From: Diadophis punctatus similis | Lineage: Eukaryota > Chordata > Lepidosauria > Squamata > Dipsadidae | Assembly: GCA_023053685.1 (NCBI GenBank) | Contig: JALIGW010000001.1 | Location: 54,929,359 to 54,993,358, forward strand | Direction of reading: 5' to 3' | Length of the DNA: 64,000 bases | Notes under the pieces: model-generated | Seen by the model: only the letters and a program-made list of their open reading frames with translations | Database searches by the model: none | What the model was told of the DNA's origin: nothing | Shown: piece after piece, positions 16,101 through 28,100 of the stretch | How positions within the stretch are numbered: position 1 is the first letter of the stretch | Layout: each line of letters starts with the position of its first letter | Translations under genes and position numbers: made by a program

Positions 16101-19100
16101 ACAAGCACCACAATCACATAAAAGTAGTGCCTCATTGCGGGCTTATTATTATTTTAGCAATCGCAATAGCACTTAGACTTATATACCGCTTCATAGTGCT
16201 TTACAGCCCTCTCTAAGCGGTTTACAGAGTTCAGCATATTGCCCCCAACAATCTGGGTCCTCATTTTACCCACCTCGGAAGGATGGAGGCTGAGTCAACC
16301 TTGAGCCGGTGAGATTTGAACAGCTGAACTGCTGAACTAGCAGTAGCCTGCAGTGCTGCATTTAACCACTGCACCATCTCGGCTCTTTTATTCCATCTTT
16401 TTTGTACATTTCAATTCAAGGTGGCAAATATACCTAATATTCCTGCATCCTATTTTCCCCAGAACAACTATGTGGGTGGGTTGGGCTGAGAAAAAGTAAT
16501 TGGCTCAAAGTCACTCAGCTGGTTTTCATGCCTAATGGAGGTCTAGAACTCAGTCTCATGACCTCTGGGCCAGCACCTTAACTATTACATCAAACTTCAT
16601 ATAGGAGCACTTAGAATTATAAGGTATTTTTAAAAATGCATAAAATTACAATAATAAAATAGCAACCACCTAATGCTTGGTCAGCTGTTCATCCAGCTCA
16701 CTATATATGCTTTCAAGCTTGTGTTGCACTCCTTTGCAAAGATTTCTGAAAGCTCAGTCTTTATTACTTCTCTGAATGACCTAAAAGTTTCACGATGAGT
16801 GAGATGTGACATTCTCATTACCTGCTGGGAATCTTCAGTGTGCACTTTCAGCCTGCTTATATTGGGCAGGTTTATTCTATCTGGTGTAGATGATTTCAAA
16901 AGTTAACAAGGGCCCAAGCCATAACGTTTAAGAGTCTTCTAGACTAGCATTGTCCACAACTGGTAAATCAGCTGCCCAAAGGATCGAGTTATCTACCACT
17001 TATCAAGAGCTGGGAGGCCAGGAAGTCTCCCAAATTGTACATCAGTTCATTGAAATGGAATGTTGTCCTATCCAAAGCTAAATATTGAATTATCTTGGTA
17101 CAAGAAAATTCCTGAATAGATTGGAATTTGTTCTTACTAGTATTCATTCCAAGTCTGTTTCATCCTTTCAAATTCTCACAGCCTCCAGATATTTGATCAA
17201 GATGAATGGCATGGGATGGAGATATTTTCCTTATCCTTATAGCTGAAGAACGGATTACTTCTTAATAATTTGTCTATGATGAAATTCATACTTATATACA
17301 CTTTAATATTTAAACATATATCTGAACATTAAAAGTCTATATATTACCTTCCTACGGTATATTGATACAACCTAATGGTTACTTTCAGATGTTATGCTAA
17401 GTCATATGATACAACTGAGCTCAACCAAATTCATGCAGCCTTCTTCACCTTTCTCTTCATTATCAGAGCTAGAAACACTTGTTTCTCCTTTTAGCTATCT
17501 GGTTTCTATGTTTTCCAAATAAAGAAAAATATATTAATATGCATTACAGTTTGTGTTAAAGAATTATATTAGAAAATTATGCTTTGCCTAAGAGCCGAGG
17601 TGGCGCAGCAGTTAGAGAGCAGTACTGCAGGCTACTTTAGCTGACTGTGATCATTTGAGTTCAGCTGTTCAAATCTCACCGGCTCAGGGTTGACTCAGCC
17701 GTCTATCCTTCCGAGGTAGGTAAAATGAGGACCCAGATTGTTGGGGGCAATGTAAATATACATTGCTTAATGGTGTAAACCGCTTAGAGAGTGCTTGCAC
17801 TATGAGGCGGTATATAAATCTCATAAATAAATAAATAAATAAATAAATGCTTTCAGTTTTGTTTTGAGGGAGGAAGCATTTGTATTGTATAATAACTTAT
17901 AGTATCTTAATTTGTTGAAATTAATTAACACTCATGAAATTTAAGTATAACTTCAGGGAGTTACCTAGGTCATGATTACAGTAAATGCTGATTGGTTTAT
18001 GTTCTGTTCTAGGTCCCATTAATGATGATGTCATTTTGCATATTTTGAGACTCAGAGATAAACTTAGTTGGCAGACATTATTACCACCTTGTGAATTTGT
18101 TAAATCGAAAGATGTGGCTAAATTTCGGAAGACCCCATTACTGGTATTTTTCTTTATACTTCATGTCAATTTATTCTATTTGTTTAAAATTTGTTTAAGT
18201 CTATTATTTGTATATTGTAAATATTTGTGTAATTTATTTATACATTTCCATCTATTGTAAGGATTATTTATTGTGATTATGCCATAGAGCATGGGTGTCA
18301 AACTCAATTGCAATATGGGCCGGATTGTGATACTGTATATCGCAATGTTTTTTGCCTTTGCGGAGCCGGGGTGGGCATGGCCTGCATGTGACATATCTGG
18401 CCTGTATTTGACTTTCCATAGAGTCATTCCCCCCCCCCCCCAAGTTTTCTGGCTGTAGATTTGAATTGTTATGTGTAAGTACTGTGGCCAACATAGAGGA
18501 GGATTATTCATTTTTCATCTGGACAACTCTTAAGTCAGCCTTTTTTTCTCTAATATAGTTTCCCTTAGATATTTTGTACTATTTTCTTTAAAAAAAACCT
18601 TTCTTCTGACATGTTCTATACTATCTCTTTAGTCATTATTCTGAAGTAAGACCATATTGACCATATTGACCATAACAGGAATCAATGACTTTTCTTGGAC
18701 AGATGCTATAATTTGCTCTCAGGACAAGATGAAGGCCACAAATGATACCAGAAGAGTGGTGGTAAAGAGAAAGAACAGAGCTAATGGTTTATAACCCACT
18801 TTTGGGAGTTTACATTTTAAGAGAGAGATTTGGAGCAGAAAGTCTCTTCAAAGCAAATTATTTTGTTTTTATCCCTTAGGTAGCTCCTAATTGCCTCCCA
18901 AATAACCCAAATATCAAGCTTATGACATTTAGTAGTAGAATGGCCAATTTTGAGTGACATTTTGGACAATTGTAAGGGCTTGGTTGTTTTAAGGATGGTA
19001 TTGGTGTGGTTTTCCTCTCAGGGACCACCAACACGTTTATCATCTTATTTTCTGAGAAGAAAGCACAAAAAATAAGCTCTTTTGCTGATGAATTTTGGAG

Positions 19101-22100
19101 GCACAATCTTCGAGTACAGGGAGGCTGCATGCAGTGTAAGGGCATTCAGATGTCCACGTCCTCTGTAGAAGAAATAAAGTAATTTATACTAATGATATTT
19201 TCCTGTTGTAGAGATTAAAGCTATTATGTGTATCTTTGGAAATAGTCATCTGATTCCTGTTGTTATGTAGGTAATCCATTTTGGACTAGCAACAACTAGA
19301 ATAAAGATTATCCACCTTGATATTTTAAATATAACTATTTTAAGTAAATAATCTCATAAAATGTATCTATTCCTTTGGAAATGATTAGTTTCTAGGATCA
19401 ACTCTTTATTAAAAGTATTTTAGATGGGGCTTTGGTGTTATGTTTCTTGGAAATGTATCAAATTTTAAAGAAAAAGTTTTATTTTTAATTTTACTTTATT
19501 TTTATTTATGCCTATTATTTTTTTCCTCCCACGTTACCAGTAATAAATAATAAGTTGTATACAAATTTTTTTTTTAATTTGGAAAAAGAGAAAAAACTGT
19601 TTCTGAAAATACTTAATTCAGGAGCAGACACTAATTCTTCAGGGGAAAGGAGTTTTGCTGAATAGAAGTAAAGAATATCCTTGAACCACAGAAGGAATGC
19701 AGCTACAACTTCCGGCTGACGTCACAGTGAGATCGGACGTGAGGAGCGGGTCTCCATGCTCCCGCGCCAAGTTCTCCCTGTTGGAGGGCTCCGAAAGGAG
19801 CTAAAGCCACCCTGTAGGAGTAGTGAAGAAAAGAGGGTGCCCTGAGGTCACGGACAGCAGCAACTCTCCTGCTTGACCCAGGGCTTCTTCCCTCTCATCC
19901 ACGACGAGGAGAAGAGGCAGCCATCATTGCTGCCACGAAGCTGGCAACAAAGAAATGTGCAGGAGCGGTGTAGATGAATAGTGACTGGAGCTGGGAAAGA
20001 AGATTCCTTTTTTATTTAGACCCTAATCTTAAAAGAAAAAGAAGAGGAAAATCCAGGAAAACAGACTCTTAGAACTATTTCTTAAAGTGGCGAACAACCA
20101 TTGAGAGAAAAATCCTAGACCCGAAAGAAAGGAACAAAGGTAGAAAAGCTAAAGATCTTTTAAAACATAGAAAATTTATCAGACTTGAAACAATGCTGAA
20201 ACCTAAGCTGAGGGCGCCATCTACTGGTGAATGGAAAATATACCATACCCCTACAAGACTAGGAAAATTCTTGATAAGAGAAATAAACAACATTTATCTG
20301 GAGGACTGTGGTGATACTTACTGTTCTATAACTATCTACTTTATGATTACTGGAGACTCTATTGTGAGAATAAGAAAGACTCTTAAGTAAAGTAAAGTGA
20401 CTCTTGATTTGTGGAAGCTGCCCGGACTACTTAAATGGAACTGATTAATAATCCTGAGATGTAAAGAACTGATTATTGAACTTTCTGAGGAGCAACATTG
20501 GACTTGAATATATTGTTTTTTGACTTGAGCAAGAGCATGACTTATTAAAATAAGGCAAGATGCTCCATTAGGGGGAAATGAGATTTCAAGAGAAATGGCA
20601 TTGATGTTTCAAAGTATTAGGGGTACTATGACAAAGAACTATAGAGAGATAAAGAACCTATTGCAAGACATAAATGGGAAAATAGAAAATATGCTACAAC
20701 TGATAATGAATGAAGATCAAAGAGCCCAGGAAAGAGGAGAGACAGCAGAAAGAATGGAGGAAAAGATAGAACAGACAAACCAGCAAACAAAGCAAGAAGA
20801 TGAGAAGGAGAAGACGATAAAGATAATAATGACCGATGAGATAAACCAAGGGAAAAGGACATTAAGAGATTTAAAAATGGAATTGGATAACCTGGAAGAT
20901 ACTTTTTTTTTAATTCAAAAAGTTTTATTAGTACAAAGTGCAAACGTTTTTCTCTTTTTCTCCCCTCCTTCCCCCCTCGCACCCCCCCTCCCCCTCCCCC
21001 CCCTCGCACCCCCCCGTCTTCCCAGAGAAAGCACAGGGCATTATATTCAATAATATAAATTTCAATTAAACTGACAAATTCTTAATTTCCACATCACTCT
21101 AAATCTTTAACTCCTTGTTGCACAAAACCTTTTAAGCATAATCTAAAAATCAAGCATCCTGTTAATCAAACATCATTACAATATCTCAGGCTGATAAATT
21201 ACTCCACTAATTATCTTTCCTTTATATAGAATTTATATAATCTTTAAAGTATAATAATTTAAAAAAGGGGGGAAAAGGGTGAAAAAAGAAATCCATTTGA
21301 TTCAGTTATCACCATCAACATCGTTTCCTCAGTGTTAAGTAAAAACTTCCTTCTTCCAGCAATACCTCTTCAGTATACATAATAATTTAAAATATTCTGG
21401 CAAATTGTTAATACCAGTATTTCTATATTTCTTTAACCCCTTATAACTCAGAAATTTTTAAACATAATCTAAGAATCAAACACATTATTAATAACCTAGC
21501 ATTACAATATATCAAATTACTAATTTCACAGTAATTCTAAATCTTTACTTACTTTAAGATATAATAATAAAAAGAAGAAGAAGGAAAAAGAAAAAAGAAA
21601 AAGAAACACAACCATCAAGATCATTTCCTCAATAGTCAATGAGTCTTCATACTGCAAAATATCAATTTTCATTCATCTCTCCATCTGTCCTATAACTTCC
21701 CAAATTCGAATCATTCCTTCTTTTCGGTCGGATTTTAGATCTGGTTCTTGCAGCCTTTTGTATCTTAGCAGTTTTTTTATTTGTCAGCTCTGCTATTGTC
21801 TGACACTGATCTTCTGTCTCCTCTTCCACATTATAAACATCTCTCTGGCTCTGTAAATCACCTTGAATCATCAAAGGTCTTTCCGTTTGCACATTTATCG
21901 ATGACTCTCCTCTCTTCTCTTCTGTTGCTTTCATGCTTCTTCCTTCTGGAATTTTGGATATATTGGCCTTTAGAACTTTAACATAAAAATCAGTAGCTTT
22001 CATTATCATGTTGAGCCGGTATCTCTTTTCGAAATATCTCACCACTATCCCCGTTGGAGCATCCCATTTGTACTGTAGGTTCTGTTTTTTAAGTTCTTCC

Positions 22101-25100
22101 ACCAGAAAGGTATAGTCCTTTCTGGCTCTGAGCATTTTAGGAGGAATTTCTTTCAGTGTCATTACTTCCTGTCCATTTACCTGAAGCTTATTCTTGAAGG
22201 TCGCCTGTAGAATTTTATTACGTAATACCCTTGTAGTAAAATATATTACAATGTCCCTTGGCAGATGTTTTTGTTTAGCAATCCAGGAGTTGACACGGTA
22301 TATCTTATCAATTTGCATGACCAGTTCTTCTTTAGTCATTCCTAACACATGCACCAGAGCCTCCACCACCCTCCCTTTCAAATCTTCATATTTTTTCTCT
22401 TTTAAACCTCTTAGTCTTATAGCAAATTCTATGCTTCTGAATTGAGTCATTAACACCTCTGTTTCAAAATTTTCAATATTGTTTTGGGTTTTTTCTATAT
22501 TTTCCCCCAAGGTTATCACAGACTGTTTAATTACTTCCACGTCTTTCTCCAAGATTTCCATATTTCCTGCTAATCCTTCAACTGCAAATATCATATCCTT
22601 CCTCAGTTGTTTATTTCTAGTGTCCATCTCCTCTAGGACAGCCTTCATTTTTTCATTAATTTCATTAATTTTTGATTTAAATTCCATAACCAGTTCATTC
22701 TTCATAACTTCGAATAAGTATCGAATAAGTTTTCAGGTGTTAAAGCCTGTGGGGATGTTGAATAAGAAGTAAATTGCATTCTTGAGGTATAAACAGAGGG
22801 ATGCTCAAGTCTTTTATTAAGAACAGTCTTTCCAGGTTTAGAAGCCATTTAAAATTTTAGATTAGACTTTTAGTTTTAGTCCAAAATCAGAGAGAGAAAA
22901 GAGTTCATCAAAATCCAACGTTTTCAAAAGTATACAAAGAAAAAACCAAGTCCATAATTAAAAAGGTTCTTTCCAGATGCTGGAACCATATATTGAATTG
23001 TTATTTTAATCCAAAATCAAAAAGAAGAAAAATTTTTCCAGAGTCAGAGAATCCCTGAAGAGGGCTGCTAGTGAAACGAAACTTTATAACTTTCATTTCC
23101 ACTCCCTCAGAATTCTTCAATCGCCATTTTGTTGCTTGTTAACTCAGCTACTTTGTAACTTCCTGAAGTGAAAGTGCAATGGAGTTGAAAATTAGGATAC
23201 TTGCCATTCTGGTCTCCTGCCTTTCTCTGTCTGCTGTCTGCAATGCATCATATTATTGTGAATCCCATCTTGTAAGCAGCGGTGGTCGCTGCATCTTGCT
23301 CCGCATAAGCAGAGGCTTCCGAGGTCCTGGAGTGAGTGACAGGCTGCCTGGGGAGCCCTCACCCTTCGCGCCTCAGATTGTCTCCTGGGGCACTAGGGGG
23401 GCTCTACCCCACCTGTCGAGCTCTCATCTCTCCCCTAATCCCGGGGAGAAGATTTTCAAGCCGCCAGACAGCTGATCTGGCAGCTTTTACAGGACTTCGG
23501 AAGAGGCGCTCGGCAAGGTGAGTCCGCGATGCCTGCGGAACCAAACCGGAAGTCCTGGAAGATACTTTTGAAAGGGAGATAGGGGTTTGGGTGGACACTC
23601 TGGAGACCTGACAGCTTAGGAGGATAGAGATGGGAGAAATATTCAGACTGAATGGTGAAGACACAGATGCTGATAGAGACAAAGATCCAAGAGAGGAGTA
23701 TGGGAGGCAAGCCAAAAAACGAATAAGAATTGAAGTATTAAAATGGGCAAGTGATGATGGATAGAAAGGAATTATTATTACTTTCCCCCCTTTTTTCCTA
23801 ATATAATGATGGCCTGATTAAAAACTAGAATAGAGGTAGAAATAAGAATACACACCTTTATATAAAGCAATAGTTAGATGGAAAGATTGGAGGTTGAAAG
23901 ATGGTATTATTAGCTATGTTTAAATAATAGGATGACTGGTATTTGAATAGTGCATTGTGACTTTGAACAACCAAATAATGAAGGACTATGTCTTAATATA
24001 AACAAGTGTATTAACACTAGCATTAGTAATGGTGGCCTGACTAGAAGTTAGAATAGACGTAGAAATAAGAAATAGGGGGAATATTAGCAGATATAATTTT
24101 TATATAATAGAACATATAATAAATAATAAGTAATTAATTAGATGGAAAGTTTAGAGATTGAAAGATGGTATTACTATGTATGCTTAATAATATCATTGGC
24201 ATTAAAATGTAACATTGAAATATTGAATAACTACTCTAAAACAATCAAGTATATCAATACTAGGATGACATAAGTCTGATTAATGTAACAACTATTATTA
24301 TAATTATCATCATCATCATCATCATCATTGCTGTTTGTATCAAAATGAATTATACCCAGAGGCCACACTGTCCATGTATTGATATTGATGTGTATTTAAA
24401 AATAAAAATCCAATAAAACTTAAAAAAGAAAGGAATGCAGCTACAATGTGTCAAAATATGAAAGCAAAACAACGAATAGAAGAGATGGTGGATCAACTCA
24501 ACAAAGAATAGAAAATACAGGTACTTACTTTTCAGTAAATACAGAAAGTACAGACACATGAAATGTGAGAAACACAATTAAGGAGTTAATAATATAATTT
24601 TCAAAACATAACAATTCCACTAGCAGTGAACCTGTCTGCTAATACATGTTGTGACAATAATATTAACAAGAGCAACTACAAATGTTATCACCATAGTCTT
24701 TAAAATTCTAGGAAGAAACCTCAAGAATATAGGGACTCAACTATTCTTCCAGATGGTAGAAAAAATGGAAAAAGAAAACAAAACTACAAATAAAAAATTA
24801 GTTCCAGAAATGATACTGGTGAAAAATATTTAGTTTTTAGTTATCTCATTAATGGACTGCTGGCATAAGATGGGTTGCGTCTCATAAGAGCTGATGAAAT
24901 TACATTTGGCAAAAGCCTTGTAAACTTCAATTCTGTGGATGTTGGTATGAAAATCCCAATGTATCAACTTGAAAGACTTCTGCATCAGAAAAGGAAGTGA
25001 AAATGTTGTTTTAAGGGGGCCTATTATGCAGTTATGTAAACCAAAAAGAATATTTGTTTACAGGTTCATGACTTGTTATCTGTAGATGTTCCAGATATGG

Positions 25101-28100
25101 GATGTGAAGAAGATGAGCTTGAACTCTTAGTACAGGAAGGCAAACCTATCTATGTGACTATCTACTCACCCATTCAAACAACATGTAATTAAACTTTGTA
25201 ATTCACTACCATGATATGTATGCTGGTTCCCCAAAAGGATTGGGCCAACTCATGGAAATAATGGGGTTCAGTAACAATTAGCCTTGATGACAATGTGACT
25301 GCCTCTGAAGATTATACAGTATGTTGGAAGACTAGTGGAGATTTGTATTGCCCTTACCATACTTGGATTTAAATGAGTTTTAAAAACTTAGCTCTAGAAA
25401 GATCTATTCTGAAATTGGAATAGTCCATTTTGATTCCAGAATATTCCACAATGAAATATTTTGCACTACCTTACAGGACAGCTTGCAGAATTTCCACATG
25501 ACCATTCATGACAGGGAAACGTGAATATATGGAACTGCAGATATATTAATGGTGAAGCTAAGCAGAATCACATCAGATACCTGTACAATTAGCAGGATGT
25601 GTGCTCTCTCCACTTCTCTTGTCTCTAAATACCAATGACTGCATCTCAAATGATCCATCTGTTAAACTACTGATGTTTGCAGATGATACAACAGTGATTG
25701 GTCTCATTCGAGACAACGATGAATCCGCATACAGACGGGAGATTGAACAACTGGCCTCGTGGTGCAACCGGAATAATCTGGAACTAAACACACTCAAAAC
25801 CGTAGAAATGGTGGTAGACTTTAGGAGAAACCCTCCCATACTACCACCTCTTACAATACTAGACAACACAGTATCAACAGTAGAGACCTTCAAATTTCTA
25901 GGTTCTATCATATCTCAAGACCTAAAATGGACACCTAACATCAAAAACGTCATCAAAAAAGCACAACAAAAAAATGTTCTTTCTGCGCCAACTCAGGAAG
26001 CTCAAACTGCCCAAGGAGCTGCTGATACAGTTCTACCGAGGAATTATTGAGTCTGTCATCTGCACCTCTATAACTATCTGGTTTGGTTCTGCAACCCAAC
26101 AAGACAGACACAAACTTCAGAGTATCATTAGAACTGCAGAAAAAAACAATTACTACCAACCTGCCTTCCACTGAGGACCTATATACTGCACGAGTCAAAA
26201 AGAGGGCTGTGAAAATCTACAGACCCCTCGCATCCTGGACATAAATTGTTTCAACTCCTACCCTCAAAACTGATGCTATAGAGCACTGAACACCAGAACT
26301 AGACAGAAGAACAGTTTTTTTCCTGAATGCCATCACTCTACTAAACAAATAATTCCCTCAACACTTTCAGACTATTCACTGTCTGCATTACTATTACTAT
26401 TAATCTTCTCATCATTCCTATCACCCATCTCCTCCCACTTATGACTGCATGACTGTAACTTTGTTGCTTGTATCCTTACGTTTTGTATTTATTGTTTCCC
26501 AGTATGATTTGATTGCTTATTTGTACCCTATGACTATCATTAAGTGTTGTATCTTATGATTCTTGACAAATATATCTTGTATTTTATGTACACTGAGAGT
26601 ATATGCACCAAAGACAAATTCCTTGTGTGTCCAATCACACTTGACCAATAAAGAATTCTATTCTATTCTATTCTATTCTATTCTATTCTATTCTATTCTA
26701 TTCTATTCTATTCTATTCTATTCTATTCTATTCTATTCTATTCTATTCTATTCATCTGCAATTCAGGGATATTAGTTTTGGGGGCATGGGCTTCATATAT
26801 AAAACTAATAGCTTCTCTTTTATAAACATTCATTGAACTGTCAAAGAATGTGACAGGAAAATTATGACTAAAGATTCTCCTCCTGGCATCCAACAGCAAG
26901 TAACAGCCAGTAGCTTTGAAACTTTATGGAAAGGAAAATGTGAGATCTATTGCAGAAAAAGGATATAGGAAGGAGAGAACAAGCAAGGTAAATGCTCTGC
27001 CTAAGAATTCTGCAGTTAACAGATGTAATCTTGGCTTCAGATAAATTTACAGTCATAAATAACCATACCGGTGTTGTAAAAATTGACAATTACTATGTGA
27101 ATGGAGCAATTAGTAATTAGTGAGCAAATAAAATACCCCACAGAGTTTGTCAATTCACTAGAAATCAGTATTAACTCCATATTAAATTTTAAAAGAATAG
27201 CAATTATAATATTTGTATAAGAAATAAACAATGGATATTAATAATTAAAACTACTGCAAATTATACATGAGTGAAATTGAATAGAGTTTAAGTTACTTAC
27301 AAGTTAAGCGATTACTTCCAGAAAAAGTATTTCTGGCACTTACAGATTTTTTTTTTTCAAAATACAAATCCAACCATTTTGTATAAAGCTTGATTTTAGA
27401 ATCGAAATCAGAATCAAGGTCAAATAACAATGAATTTCACTATATCTGCAAGAACCTAAATAACAATAACATACAGAATCCAGAATCATATCATTTGAAA
27501 ACTTGCCAAAAATTCACTCAAGGAATTTATATTTTGTATGTAGCCTTTAAAAAGTGAAATAGGAAAAATTAAGACCAAGGTAGGAAAAATACACAAAGAC
27601 ATGTCTTGAGAAATCTTTTATTTGTTCTCCTGTACATGACTACTTACTCTCATTTATTCTTGATCAAAATACTTACATTCATTGTTTAGAACCCTACATT
27701 TATCATGCTGCCCATGAGTGCTGTGTTCTGTTTTTTTTCCTGAATATCAATTGTCAAATGATGCCTCTTCAAAATAAAAAGAAGGGTTTAGGAAGTATCA
27801 TATCTAATCTAATCTGAGAATAACCAACCATGAAACCAACAAGGTTTTCTTGAGATCTTTGGAAGCCTTGCTTACACGTAACTTCAGCATCACAGACTCC
27901 ATTTTTATAACAAACAAAATTGAAAATAGTTTAAAAAAAGCCCACAGTTGGGAATATTTTTACTGTGTACATAATTGCTGATATAATTGTCATGTCACAT
28001 TCCTTGGTTACCTGAATTCTGGAATTTTAGTCTGCTCCTTCTTGTGTTTTTGAAAATTTATCTGTTCTTTTTAATTTGTCATGATATTGGATTTGTTCTC

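Larger units (their letters stand above)
19709..24429 (+). mobile_element. L1-related element without ORF2 (outer, interrupted)
   Basis: Starts ACTTCCGGCTGACGTCAC (the first bases may be shared with the duplication) and ends with a TCCAATAAAACTTAAAAAAG tail. It is flanked by a 17-bp duplication AAGGAATGCAGCTACAA (19692-19708 and 24430-24446). It is cut by the ORF1-only element at 20907-23553; without it the host is about 2.05 kb. It contains a GC-rich 5' leader, a coiled-coil frame (20595-20902, resuming at 23554), then about 700 bp of AT-rich 3' sequence. No endonuclease or RT. Confidence 0.75.

Noticed and set aside
17592..17700. tRNA-like boxes considered as a tRNA gene
   Set aside because: The A and B boxes belong to a SINE with the standard body and (ATAA)n tail, repeated elsewhere in the window.
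18876..19145. 89-codon minus-strand frame with several cysteines
   Set aside because: No family resemblance, no splice or promoter context, and it lies alone in an intron.
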